Below are positions 44,315 to 52,331 of a DNA stretch of 64,000 nt, one piece after another (within the stretch, counting starts at the first letter, position 1; every line of letters starts with the position of its first letter). The translations under genes were made by a program, and so were the position numbers. A model generated the notes under the pieces. That model did not search any database. It saw nothing but the letters and a program-made list of their open reading frames with translations, and was not told where the DNA came from. The DNA is from a virus, in IMG/VR virus record IMGVR_UViG_3300015265_000001, positions 124,001-188,000 of that record; one strand, given 5' to 3'.

Positions 44315-46245
44315 ATGCCTATGAGGAGATGAAAGCGCTCCATGACGAGATTGCTCGTCTCAACACTGAGTTCCATATGCAGAACAAGGAACCCATCCCA
44401 AACGCTGAGTTCGACAAGAAGGTATTGCGGTTCGAAGAACTGACAGAGCTCTATCCGGACATTGCTCGTCACTTGGTGGGGGACGAAGCCCCAGTTACCA
44501 TGGCCAACCCCATTACGGCCCTAGAGCTGGTCGAGTTCAAAGAGCCAATGCTCAGTCTGAAAAAGGCATTGAGCATTGAGGCCCTGGATAAATGGCGCGA
44601 CAAACTCCCGCCCGGCACAATCGTTATCTACGAACTGAAGCTGGATGGTTTAGCGTTGGATCTGCTGTATGAGAACCGTAAGCTGTTTCGGATGTGTACA
44701 CGTCGAGATGGGTTGTTCGGTGAGGATGTCACTCACTCGGCCAACCTGTTTAGCAATGTGCCTCTGACGCTTCCTATGCACTTCCCTGAGACGTTTTCTA
44801 TTCGGGGTGAAGCGGTATTGCCATTTGCTGACTTCCTCGCCTATAACGAGGCTGTAGAGAAGCCGATGGTCACTCCGCGTAATGCGGCAAGTGGATGGGT
44901 GCGCACCAGTCGCGGTAACCAGAATCCTGAAACCATTGGTAAGTTGAAGTTCTTTGCTTATGGTTCCAGCGAGCGGTTTGATTGTGAGCTCTACATGGAC
45001 TTACGCACTGTTTGGCGTGAGGCTGGTTTCGATGTGGCTCCTGTGTTGTCCCTGGAAGATCTGAAGAGCGGTGAACGCGATCTATATCTGCCAACAGACG
45101 GGGTGGTTGGTAAGGTCAACAGCTTTGCCGAACAAGACCGCTTGGGGGAGACCAACAAGTACCCTAACTGGGGTATCGCTTACAAGTATCCGGATGAAGA
45201 AGTCGAAGCGGCTTACGACACCACTATCTGGAAGACAGGTAAGACAGGGCGCGTTAACCCAACGATCATCTATCATCCGGTTAAGGTAGGTGGAGTGACC
45301 TGTAGTCGAGCAAGCATTGATAACTATCACCAGTTCATGGCCTTAGGACTGCGTGAGGACTCGACCCTGGCCGTTCGTCGCAATAACGATGTTATCCCCC
45401 GGGTGCATCGTGTCGTTGATCCTGGAGCAGGAGAGCGTGTTAAAGCACCGGATACCTGTCCGAGTTGTGGAACCACTCTGCGACTCAAGACCAGTGATGC
45501 TAGCGCATTCCTTTACTGTGATAACGTAGCGGAATGTCCGAGTCAGTTGCTGAACCGTTGCCTGTCGTTTGTCAGCCGGGGTTGTCTCGATATTGACGGC
45601 CTAGGTCCAGTCTTGTTGTCTGAGCTGATCGAGCGAGAAGACATCGAGTATCCAGCGGATATCCTGTTCTTGGAGCCGACGTATATCCATGCGTCTATCT
45701 GGGACAACATTCGCAAGGTCGACCACATACCCATGCACAAGGCTATCTTCGCGATGGGTTTGCCGGGTATTGAAGTCATCCGCGCCAAGAAACTTGCTAC
45801 GGCCATGAACCAGGCCGGTGTTCGTCCTTTCCCGGAAGAAATCATCCACTGGCTGAGCAATAAGGATAACCTGAAAAAGATCAAAGGGTTTGGTAACAAG
45901 CTCGCTGATCCAATTGCCAGAGCTATGGAGACGGACGCTATTTTGAATAACGCAAACCGGTTATTCAAAAGGGTTTATCCGTTTTACAAGGAGGAAGCAA
46001 CCGAACAAAAGATTTGTATCACCGGCGAAGTGGGCCTTGCTCGTGAAGGCTTGAAGGACTCCCTGGAACTGGTGGGTATCGAGTTGGTGGATAACCTCAC
46101 CAAAGACTGCCAGTTGCTCCTAGTGGGGGAGAAACCAGGAGAGAAGAAACAGTTAAAAGCAACCGCGCTGGGTATCCCTATGGTAACTATTGCCAGGGTT
46201 TCCAGTATTGAAGATTTGGTCGACCAGATCAATAACCGCAAATAA
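44311..46245 (+). CDS. ligA: NAD+-dependent DNA ligase
   Basis: The 644-residue enzyme seals nicks in DNA using NAD+. In order it shows a short Ia region (residues 1-55) and the adenylation domain with K110-L-D-G113, the lysine being the adenylated residue, then RRDGLFGEDVT. An OB domain follows, then a four-cysteine zinc finger beginning C383-P-S-C386, helix-hairpin-helix repeats and a C-terminal BRCT domain (about residues 565-644, KICITGEVG). All essential parts appear intact, slightly shorter than bacterial LigA (about 670). It should act with the RNase H and DHH proteins downstream in Okazaki fragment maturation. Confidence 0.93.
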   Translation: MNAYEEMKALHDEIARLNTEFHMQNKEPIPNAEFDKKVLRFEELTELYPDIARHLVGDEAPVTMANPITALELVEFKEPMLSLKKALSIEALDKWRDKLPPGTIVIYELKLDGLALDLLYENRKLFRMCTRRDGLFGEDVTHSANLFSNVPLTLPMHFPETFSIRGEAVLPFADFLAYNEAVEKPMVTPRNAASGWVRTSRGNQNPETIGKLKFFAYGSSERFDCELYMDLRTVWREAGFDVAPVLSLEDLKSGERDLYLPTDGVVGKVNSFAEQDRLGETNKYPNWGIAYKYPDEEVEAAYDTTIWKTGKTGRVNPTIIYHPVKVGGVTCSRASIDNYHQFMALGLREDSTLAVRRNNDVIPRVHRVVDPGAGERVKAPDTCPSCGTTLRLKTSDASAFLYCDNVAECPSQLLNRCLSFVSRGCLDIDGLGPVLLSELIEREDIEYPADILFLEPTYIHASIWDNIRKVDHIPMHKAIFAMGLPGIEVIRAKKLATAMNQAGVRPFPEEIIHWLSNKDNLKKIKGFGNKLADPIARAMETDAILNNANRLFKRVYPFYKEEATEQKICITGEVGLAREGLKDSLELVGIELVDNLTKDCQLLLVGEKPGEKKQLKATALGIPMVTIARVSSIEDLVDQINNRK

Positions 46246-46257
46246 GGGACGCAACTC

Positions 46258-47679
46258 ATGACCACCGCAACCGAAAAGAAAGCAAATGCACCTGATCTCA
46301 AAGCAGTACCAGCACCCAAGCAAATGGACAAAACGCCTAAGCCGGCTGAAAAAGCTGCCGACAAAGGTAAAGCGGTTCCTGGCGATCAGCCTAAATCTGT
46401 GAAGATCGTTAACTCCAGCGTGTCCGGCAAACCCCTCAAGCAGGTGATGACCGTCGAACAGGCTGTCGACAAGATCAAGTCCGAACTGCCGGCCGTTGCC
46501 AATGAATGGAACCTCGATAAGTTCGGCGGCTCGTTCACGCCCAAGTATCACACCAAAGAAGAGCTGGCCGCTCTGAAGACTCCGTGGGTAATGGTCAAGG
46601 GCGTTCTGATTGAACCGTCCCAGACCGATATCCCCGAATCCTACCGCATCCAGACGAATAGCGGACAGACCTTCTGGCTCCACACCACACCGACGCTGAC
46701 GACCCCCGCCACACCGCGTACGTTCTCGCACTTCCTCGTCGAAATTGACGGGTTTGTTGTGCAGTTCCTGCTCGATGACAAATCGTCGGTTGATATCCAG
46801 AGCTTCGATATTGGCCGCGCTGGCTTTGGTGCTAATGTTCGTCCGTCTCAGGGGTCTAACCAGGTGGTGCTGATCAACTCCGACAGTACCCACGACACCT
46901 TCCTCGGCGACGTAATGCTCGAGAATCAGTCGACACGTGGCTGTGTATTCAGCCAGTCTACGGTCAGCTCTCGTCCTCGTTATACCGACCATAAGGCACC
47001 GTGGCTGGATCGCGACAGCGGGCACCGTCAGAAGCTGAAGTGGTCGCATATCAGCCGGTCTACCGTCTACAATTCGGTGCTGGTTGACTCGCTGTATCTG
47101 CGTGACTGCGCCATCGATAACAGCAACATCAAGACCACCGAAACATTCCGCGCCGATACCTGCACCATCAAGGATTCGACCATCAAGGGCAATGTGGCGG
47201 ATCTGAAGTTCGCTAATCTGGAACGGACCTACATTCCGTCGACGGGTTCGGTACTGATCGTTAATACGCGCATGACCGACGAATCGCTGGGCGAGCGTCC
47301 GGTGTACATTCCAAACAAGTTCAGTACGCTGAAGGTCGATCTGCCGTTCGACCATCTCTTCATGCGTCGTGAAAGTGTGAAGAAGGTCGTTCTCGGCACC
47401 GGCTACCACAAACCAGTCGAACTGGATGTGGATGCAACGCTGGAAGAAACCGATGCCGCCGTACGCGCAGTGTTGCGTGGCTCTTCGTATCACAACCCGC
47501 TCGATCCGGACATGAAGGACCCAGTGGTGTCCAACTTGATCCATTATGTAGTGCAGTCGCTGCGTTCGCGTCTGCGTGTGGTCAAAATGCTCGACAGCAC
47601 CGTGCGTACCGCTCGTGTGGTCACCGGCGAGATTCATCGCGAGGATTACGATGATGACTTTAGACCTCGTCCTTTCTAA
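46258..47679 (+). CDS. Beta-helix protein with disordered N-terminus, 473 aa
   Basis: Residues 1-50 are Lys/Ala/Pro-rich and disordered (KPAEKAADKGKAVPGDQPK). Residues about 260-330 have a short-period repeat of Ser/Asn/Ile/Leu/Asp (SRSTVYNSVLVDSLYLRDCA) like a right-handed beta-helix or pentapeptide-type coil. The C-terminus is basic then acidic. Codons are strongly C-ending, indicating high expression, unlike the ligase gene before it. It may be an abundant structural or DNA-mimic-like protein; no family is recognised. Confidence 0.72.
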   Translation: MTTATEKKANAPDLKAVPAPKQMDKTPKPAEKAADKGKAVPGDQPKSVKIVNSSVSGKPLKQVMTVEQAVDKIKSELPAVANEWNLDKFGGSFTPKYHTKEELAALKTPWVMVKGVLIEPSQTDIPESYRIQTNSGQTFWLHTTPTLTTPATPRTFSHFLVEIDGFVVQFLLDDKSSVDIQSFDIGRAGFGANVRPSQGSNQVVLINSDSTHDTFLGDVMLENQSTRGCVFSQSTVSSRPRYTDHKAPWLDRDSGHRQKLKWSHISRSTVYNSVLVDSLYLRDCAIDNSNIKTTETFRADTCTIKDSTIKGNVADLKFANLERTYIPSTGSVLIVNTRMTDESLGERPVYIPNKFSTLKVDLPFDHLFMRRESVKKVVLGTGYHKPVELDVDATLEETDAAVRAVLRGSSYHNPLDPDMKDPVVSNLIHYVVQSLRSRLRVVKMLDSTVRTARVVTGEIHREDYDDDFRPRPF

Positions 47680-47693
47680 CCCTTAGCTAGTAG

Positions 47694-47718
47694 CCTGCCC
47701 TATTAACAGTAGGGCAGG
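47694..47718 (+). terminator. Intrinsic terminator (weak tail)
   Basis: The 9-bp stem CCTGCCCTA/TAGGGCAGG (47694-47702 and 47710-47718) is followed by only TTTAAG, so some readthrough into the RNase H gene is likely. Confidence 0.5.
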
Positions 47719-47732
47719 TTTAAGAGATTACC

Positions 47733-48215
47733 ATGAGTAAAAAACAACCCCCTATTACCTACAAGGTGCATACGGATGGCAGTGCGCTGGGTAACCCAGG
47801 TCCTGGAGGTTATGGGATTGTAGCGAGATGCGGAGACGAGGTTGTCACACTCTCGAAGGGTTACTACCGCACAACTAACAACCGTATGGAGTTGCTAGCG
47901 GTTATTGTTGCATTGGAGGAGTTCGCCAAGCCAGGTACAGTCTTTGAAGTTACGACCGATTCGATGTACGTGATCAATTCGGCTACTAAGTGGCTGAGTG
48001 GTTGGGCGCGTAGCAATTGGATCGCCTGGAAGACCCAACAGCCTATTAAGAACAAAGACCTCTGGCAACGCATTCAGCCTTTGCTGAAAGCTAACAAGGT
48101 TAAGTTCTTCTGGGTACGTGGGCACACTGGTGTACCAGATAACGAACTGGCGGATAAACTGGCTGTAGCTGCCGCTAATAATCCAACTGAAACTGATGAA
48201 GGTTTCATGGGGTGA
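47733..48215 (+). CDS. rnhA: Ribonuclease HI
   Basis: This 160-residue enzyme cuts RNA in RNA/DNA hybrids, removing primers during replication. All catalytic features are present: D15 in HTDGSALGNPGPGG, E53 in NNRMELLAV, D76 in TTDSMYV, H131 in VRGHTG and D141 in NELADKLA. The basic handle region (WLSGWARSNWIAWKTQQPI) is also kept. The length matches cellular RNase HI. It sits with ligase, DHH phosphoesterase and a small zinc protein in one plus-strand series. Confidence 0.93.
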   Translation: MSKKQPPITYKVHTDGSALGNPGPGGYGIVARCGDEVVTLSKGYYRTTNNRMELLAVIVALEEFAKPGTVFEVTTDSMYVINSATKWLSGWARSNWIAWKTQQPIKNKDLWQRIQPLLKANKVKFFWVRGHTGVPDNELADKLAVAAANNPTETDEGFMG

Positions 48216-48219
48216 TCAA

Positions 48220-48450
48220 ATGAGCGAACAGTGCTACATTTGTAAATTCGTAATGGAAGATAACGCGGGGACGGAGTTTATCCCCTACCAACTTCCAGAG
48301 CTGAGTGATTACCCTGTTATGGTTTGTGCTGTTTGCGAGCGATCTAAAGAGCACCAGGACAACGTGGAAATGACTGACCTCAACCACAGAGCCGAAGCCA
48401 GTCACCAGGAATACATGGCGTCGCTTCACGAAGAAGAAAACAACGATTAA
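48220..48450 (+). CDS. Small zinc-binding protein, 76 aa
   Basis: ATG 48220 has GGGGTGAT upstream and lies 4 bases after the RNase H stop. Two CxxC pairs (CYIC near residues 5-8 and CAVC near 36-39) form a probable zinc ribbon; the C-terminus is acidic and His-rich. Function unknown, but it is placed between RNase H and the DHH enzyme. Confidence 0.7.
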   Translation: MSEQCYICKFVMEDNAGTEFIPYQLPELSDYPVMVCAVCERSKEHQDNVEMTDLNHRAEASHQEYMASLHEEENND

Positions 48451-48472
48451 CTATCATTGGGGGCTAGGGGTA

Positions 48473-49408
48473 ATGGGAACTGATATGGAATTTAAGCCGG
48501 TCTTGTGTATCTACCACAAAGACTGCCTGGATGGCATCGGAGCGGCTTGGGTCGTTTGGCGTCACTTCAAGAACATGGGCATTGAGATCGAACTCGTTGC
48601 CGCGAACTACAAAGACAAGATGCCCGACGTAGATGGCAAGGTGGTTTACGTAGTGGATTTCAGTTATCCTCGCCCTCTCATGGAAGACATGCTGCGTCGT
48701 GCCCATGATGTGGTGGTACTGGATCACCACACGTCGGCGAAGAAAAACCTCGAAGGACTCTTTGTGGTAGACGAGAGCCATTCGGGGGCAATGCTGGCCT
48801 GGAAGTATTTCAACCATACTCCTCCGCCACAAGGTTTGTTGTACGTTGAAGATCGTGACCTGTGGAAGTTCAAATACCCAGAGACCAATAACTGGGTAAC
48901 CGCGGCGTTCTCGTATCCTTTCAACGTCGAGCAGTTCGATGCGTTGATGAATACTGATCCATTGGACCTTATTCATGAAGGCAAAATACTGTTGCGTAAA
49001 CATCAGCAGGATTGTTCGCGAGTAGCCCTGAACACCCGCACGATGAAATGCATGGGCTATGAAGTACCTGTGGTCAACGCTAACATCTTCTTTGCGTCTG
49101 ACCTGGGTCACCTCCTTTCTGCAAACGCCCCGTTCGCGCTGATCTACATGGATCTGCCTGGCGGGCGTAAGTATTCCATTCGTTGTCAGAAAGACACTGA
49201 CTTCGATGTATCGCTTATCGCCGAGTACTTTGGTGGTGGCGGTCATAAAGACGCGTCCGGTTTCACGATCGCTTATGACGACAAGCGCTTTGCTCGCAGC
49301 CATGAGGTGCTTGATTACACCGTCTGGGAGAAGATCAAGGGAACCTGCGGCTACATGATGTACAGCCTCAAAACTGAACTCAAAGCAATTGCTGGGATCT
49401 TCAAATGA
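48473..49408 (+). CDS. DHH-family phosphoesterase
   Basis: The 311-residue protein has H15-K-D17 and D20 (YHKDCLDG), D62 in VVDFSYP, and D84-H85-H86 (VVLDHHTSA), the metal ligands of the DHH domain. It ends with a DHHA1-type GGGGHKDASGF substrate-binding loop near residue 255. Relatives include RecJ, NrnA/NrnB oligoribonucleases and cyclic dinucleotide phosphodiesterases. The short length favours an NrnB-like oligonucleotide or nucleotide phosphodiesterase rather than RecJ. A second ATG at 48485 is a possible start. Its TGA overlaps the next ATG. Confidence 0.85.
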   Translation: MGTDMEFKPVLCIYHKDCLDGIGAAWVVWRHFKNMGIEIELVAANYKDKMPDVDGKVVYVVDFSYPRPLMEDMLRRAHDVVVLDHHTSAKKNLEGLFVVDESHSGAMLAWKYFNHTPPPQGLLYVEDRDLWKFKYPETNNWVTAAFSYPFNVEQFDALMNTDPLDLIHEGKILLRKHQQDCSRVALNTRTMKCMGYEVPVVNANIFFASDLGHLLSANAPFALIYMDLPGGRKYSIRCQKDTDFDVSLIAEYFGGGGHKDASGFTIAYDDKRFARSHEVLDYTVWEKIKGTCGYMMYSLKTELKAIAGIFK

Positions 49409-49698
49409 AAAACAAGGCAGTTAAGTTCTTTCGTTATGCCGGTGTCTGGCGTTATAAGGAAATCGGTAAGGATGTAGCAGACGCAGTTGATACCCGGATG
49501 TTGGAAACCGTTCTGGGTGTTATGGGCGGGCCTTTGGTGTATGTCTGCCGCGATACCGGTAAACCAGAGTTTACCAAACTGCGCATTGAAGTACGTAACG
49601 GCTTTATCATCCGGGCTTCTGTAGCCGAAGACGATAACGTTCCTTTTGCAGAAGGTAAAGAGGTGGAAGAATTCTTCATCCGCCCATTGATGAATTAA
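49405..49698 (+). CDS. Unknown protein, 97 aa
   Basis: It starts in an ATGA overlap with the DHH gene, so translation is coupled. The 97-residue product is basic at the start (MKNKAVKFFRYAGVWRYKE) and mixed alpha/beta after it. No motif recognised. Confidence 0.68.
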   Translation: MKNKAVKFFRYAGVWRYKEIGKDVADAVDTRMLETVLGVMGGPLVYVCRDTGKPEFTKLRIEVRNGFIIRASVAEDDNVPFAEGKEVEEFFIRPLMN

Positions 49699-49709
49699 GG
49701 AAACCAGGT

Positions 49710-49877
49710 ATGGAAAGCGAATATGTGTTTGCTATCTCGGACGAAGGTACCCTGTGTCCAGTCCCAGGCAATGAGGCGCTTTACGAAGCAGTTAAAGACG
49801 CCTGCCATCGTTTGAGGCCACGCGTCGGTTCCGGTAAGACCATGGTACGCGTGGAAGTTAAACGTATCAAGGACTAA
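49710..49877 (+). CDS. Small protein, 55 aa
   Basis: A 55-codon ORF with AAGGAAACCAGGT before ATG 49710 fits exactly between its neighbours (11 and 5 base gaps). The product (MESEYVFAISDEGTLC start) ends in basic residues. Spacing and the ribosome site support it; function unknown. Confidence 0.62.
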   Translation: MESEYVFAISDEGTLCPVPGNEALYEAVKDACHRLRPRVGSGKTMVRVEVKRIKD

Positions 49878-49882
49878 CCACA

Positions 49883-50332
49883 ATGGAACTCGATTACAGT
49901 TATGTGAGCGTGCAGCTTAAACCAGAGCTACAGGCGGACATCATCAACGCTATGGTGTTGGCGGGTGTTTCTCCGGAAGCTAAGCACGAGCTGCACTGCA
50001 CGATGGTTTACGATAAGCGTGACATCGACAAACCGCTGTGCAACCTGATGCCTCCATCTAAGGAATTCAAGGCGAACGTTATCTCCTTGGAAACCCTGGG
50101 TGATGGCATGGTGTTTCATCTTACCAGCACTGATATGCTGGAAGAGTTCCGCCGGTTGAAAGATGAGGGTTACGTGCATTCGTACGGAACACCTTTGTTC
50201 CACATGTCGTTGAAGTATGATTTCGATAAACACGACATCCTCGCCATCAACCATGCGTTCGCTGATTGGGGTGGCCGTACGTTGATCTTCCACAACGAAC
50301 AGTTCGGCATCAAGAAACCCAAGAAGAAGTAA
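49883..50332 (+). CDS. 2H phosphoesterase, Acb1-like anti-CBASS candidate
   Basis: The 149-residue protein has the two H-x-T/S motifs that define 2H phosphoesterases: H38-C-T40 in ELHCTMVYD and H107-M-S109 in LFHMSLKYD, about 68 residues apart. Size, motif context (both followed by a hydrophobic-Tyr-Asp strand) and a basic C-terminus resemble phage Acb1 (T4 gp57B), which cleaves the cyclic nucleotides made by CBASS defence. RNA 2',5' or 2',3'-cyclic phosphodiesterase (LigT-like) is the alternative. It is the last gene of its unit and is followed by a strong terminator. Confidence 0.7.
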   Translation: MELDYSYVSVQLKPELQADIINAMVLAGVSPEAKHELHCTMVYDKRDIDKPLCNLMPPSKEFKANVISLETLGDGMVFHLTSTDMLEEFRRLKDEGYVHSYGTPLFHMSLKYDFDKHDILAINHAFADWGGRTLIFHNEQFGIKKPKKK

Positions 50333-50339
50333 CCCGGTA

Positions 50340-50390
50340 CTACTCCTACTCCCTTTACGGGGAGTAGGAGTAGGCTACCTTTATTTTTTG
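50340..50390 (+). terminator. Strong intrinsic terminator
   Basis: A perfect 14-bp stem (50340-50353 and 50360-50373) is followed by GCTACCTTTATTTTTT. It closes the ligase-to-phosphoesterase series. Confidence 0.85.
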
Positions 50391-50418
50391 CATTTTAACT
50401 TACAGCTTATTTCAAGGC

Positions 50419-50426
50419 TACATTAT
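50419..50426 (+). promoter_or_regulatory. phiKZ-type early promoter
   Basis: TACATTAT follows a T-rich stretch and AAGGC, about 40 bases before the small ORF at 50468 and just behind the terminator at 50340. Confidence 0.58.
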
Positions 50427-50467
50427 TCGTGTGTATAAACAACATACTTCTCTTTGGGAGAAACATA

Positions 50468-50608
50468 ATGAAAGCTGCCTTCGTGCTTGTAGGTCTGATT
50501 TGCGTTGTAGTGTCCTGCGGCCTGATCGCAGTACATCATGAACCTTCCGATGCTGGCAATAGCTCCGAGTACATTACCCGGGGCATTTTGAACGCTACTA
50601 AACACTAA
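50468..50608 (+). CDS. Tiny membrane or lipoprotein peptide, 46 aa
   Basis: ATG 50468 has GGGAGAAA upstream. Residues 4-23 are hydrophobic (AFVLVGLICVVVSCGLIAV) and contain V-V-S-C17, a lipobox-like site, so it is either a single-span peptide or a small lipoprotein. The C-terminal ~25 residues are hydrophilic. It has its own early promoter, suggesting action on the cell envelope soon after infection. Confidence 0.62.
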   Translation: MKAAFVLVGLICVVVSCGLIAVHHEPSDAGNSSEYITRGILNATKH

Positions 50609-50620
50609 CGGGTAAATTTA

Positions 50621-50649
50621 AGATACAGTCGATTTCATGTCTATATTAC
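50621..50649 (+). promoter_or_regulatory. phiKZ-type early promoter
   Basis: TATATTAC at 50642-50649 has AGATACAG exactly 21 bases upstream and TGTGTGATTA downstream, the same extended pattern as at 14651-14679. It drives the gene at 50720. Confidence 0.68.
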
Positions 50650-50719
50650 CTGTGTGATTATTCAATAAAGATTATTCGCAATGACGAATGATCTAACCTC
50701 ACTTGAAAGGAGTACCGCT

Positions 50720-51856
50720 ATGAACACTAAGAACGTACAAGTTGAAAACACCGCATCCATGCTGGTAGCGGTAGTCTCCAACCTTCGTACTGAAAGTGCA
50801 CCGGAGGCCACTCAAATGGCCTATGTGAAATCGGTGATGCTGGACCAATCCCAGGTTCCTACCCGGGATCGTCAAGTGGTGCTGCAACTGGTGAACAACC
50901 AGCTCGGCACCAAATGGACTTTCAACCAGATCAAGAAAGCTGGTGAGTTTGTCCCAGGTGATACCGGCCCGGTCAAAGTTCAAGAACTGAACGGCGTCTC
51001 CCAGGTCAACGTCGGCGGCCAGCCAAATGAAGCTTCCTTCGTGGAGCCCAAGCTGACTGCCGATCACGCTCACCAACAATCGACTTCCCAGTCGACCACC
51101 ACTGCTCCTGACCACAACGGTCAAACCACCTCCAACGCAAACGAACAGGATGACAACACCATGAACGCACAAGCCAACATGAACAACGACACCGCCCAAT
51201 CCGTACAGGGTTTCGAAGTCGCCATGATCGCCGTCGGCCGCACCACCCCAGAACAGCGCGCTGCTGCCTGGATCGCTTACCTGGCTACCTCCCCTGAGCT
51301 GACCGCCAAGTGGGACGCCTTCCTGCTGGCCGCTGACAAAGCCACGTCGTTCGACGAAAACTTCATCACCTTCAGCGACAACCTGGGCGAAGAAGAAGGC
51401 AGCCAAGCTGTTCACGGCTTCATGCGCTGGTGTGCAGCCAACCAGCCGAAAGACGATGCTCACTACGCCGACAAGTCGCGTTTCAGCCTGATGGGTGATC
51501 GTGACGAAGGCGTTCGCACCAGCTGGATTGCAGCCGGTAGCGCAGTGATCGGCGGCGGCATGGAAATGTTCGCTCGCGGTGGTCTGACCGCTGGTTCGGC
51601 AATCGGTACTCTGGCAGGTTCCGTCGGCGCGTTCTTCGCCGGTGAACAAGTCGACGAGCACGTCGAAAGCCAATTCGGTCGTTACGTGGTCGGCGGCATG
51701 ATCGGTCTGGCCCTGGGTGGCGCAGGTTCGGCCCTGGGTCGCAGCCTGCTGCCTGGCAACAGCCTGATCAACATGGGTACCGCTGAAGTGGTTCCTGCTG
51801 CGATCGAAGTTCTGCCTGCCCCACAACAAGGCCAGGTCGGCTTCTTCGGCCTGTAA
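50720..51856 (+). CDS. Early protein with glycine-zipper membrane domain, 378 aa
   Basis: AAGGAG lies seven bases before ATG 50720, which is preferred to an ATG at 50681. Residues 1-100 are globular, 105-160 are a Gln/Thr/Asn-rich linker, and 160-255 are helical and acidic. Two Gly/Ala-rich hydrophobic segments (about 265-305 and 320-345, such as IGTLAGSVGAFFAGEQ and VVGGMIGLALGGAGSALG) follow. Codons become strongly C-ending after residue ~150. It shares extended promoter and membrane-domain style with 14736. An abundant early membrane-acting protein is inferred. Confidence 0.76.
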   Translation: MNTKNVQVENTASMLVAVVSNLRTESAPEATQMAYVKSVMLDQSQVPTRDRQVVLQLVNNQLGTKWTFNQIKKAGEFVPGDTGPVKVQELNGVSQVNVGGQPNEASFVEPKLTADHAHQQSTSQSTTTAPDHNGQTTSNANEQDDNTMNAQANMNNDTAQSVQGFEVAMIAVGRTTPEQRAAAWIAYLATSPELTAKWDAFLLAADKATSFDENFITFSDNLGEEEGSQAVHGFMRWCAANQPKDDAHYADKSRFSLMGDRDEGVRTSWIAAGSAVIGGGMEMFARGGLTAGSAIGTLAGSVGAFFAGEQVDEHVESQFGRYVVGGMIGLALGGAGSALGRSLLPGNSLINMGTAEVVPAAIEVLPAPQQGQVGFFGL

Positions 51857-51870
51857 CCTGCCGTAGCTGT

Positions 51871-51893
51871 AAGGGGGATCTCCGGATCCCCTT
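51871..51893 (+). terminator. Intrinsic terminator
   Basis: GGGGATC-TCCG-GATCCCC, flanked by AAG and CTTATTTCTTATTT, gives a 7-10 bp stem with a T-rich tail. Confidence 0.7.
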
Positions 51894-51956
51894 ATTTCTT
51901 ATTTGCACAAACCCCTTTTGTATAACAACCTAATTAACCTATTTTGAGGGAACAAA

Positions 51957-52274
51957 ATGAACAACGAATTTAAAGTCCGCGATAAAGTTATTGTGGCAAA
52001 CGAAGAAAACCCCAACGCCAACCGCATGGTTGAGCTGGTGGCCTATGTACAACCCGGCAATACCGTGTTCCACTACGACAGCTACTTCACTGCTGGTAAT
52101 GAAGGTGGCTGGATCGTAACTGCTGAAGACCTGGTTCACAAGACCAACTTCCGCGGTGAGATCATCAGCGACTTCGCTCTGGTGAAGCCATCTGAGATCC
52201 GTGAACTGGCTGCCGAGGATCTCGCCTTCCTCCCAAAGCTTAAAGTGAACAACCGCTACATGAACGCAGCCTAA
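51957..52274 (+). CDS. Small beta-barrel-like protein, 105 aa (pair member A)
   Basis: GAGGG precedes the ATG. Residues 1-60 (FKVRDKVIVANEENP ... GGWIVTAEDL) look like an SH3-type small barrel, and the same spacing occurs in the protein at 52814 (LKEGDLCLIVSCDP ... DGWIVSGDDL). The two are probable paralogues. The short C-terminus is charged. No membrane span; function unknown. Confidence 0.7.
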   Translation: MNNEFKVRDKVIVANEENPNANRMVELVAYVQPGNTVFHYDSYFTAGNEGGWIVTAEDLVHKTNFRGEIISDFALVKPSEIRELAAEDLAFLPKLKVNNRYMNAA

Positions 52275-52331
52275 CATTGTTTTACTGCTGCGCTCATCTT
52301 ATCCCTTACCCGCAATAAAAGGATTTTACCC

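Noticed and set aside
46153-47637. A 494-codon minus-strand frame over the beta-helix gene
   Set aside because: Same reason: antisense to a C-ending, highly biased gene, no ribosome site, product without domain character, and it runs into the ligase gene.
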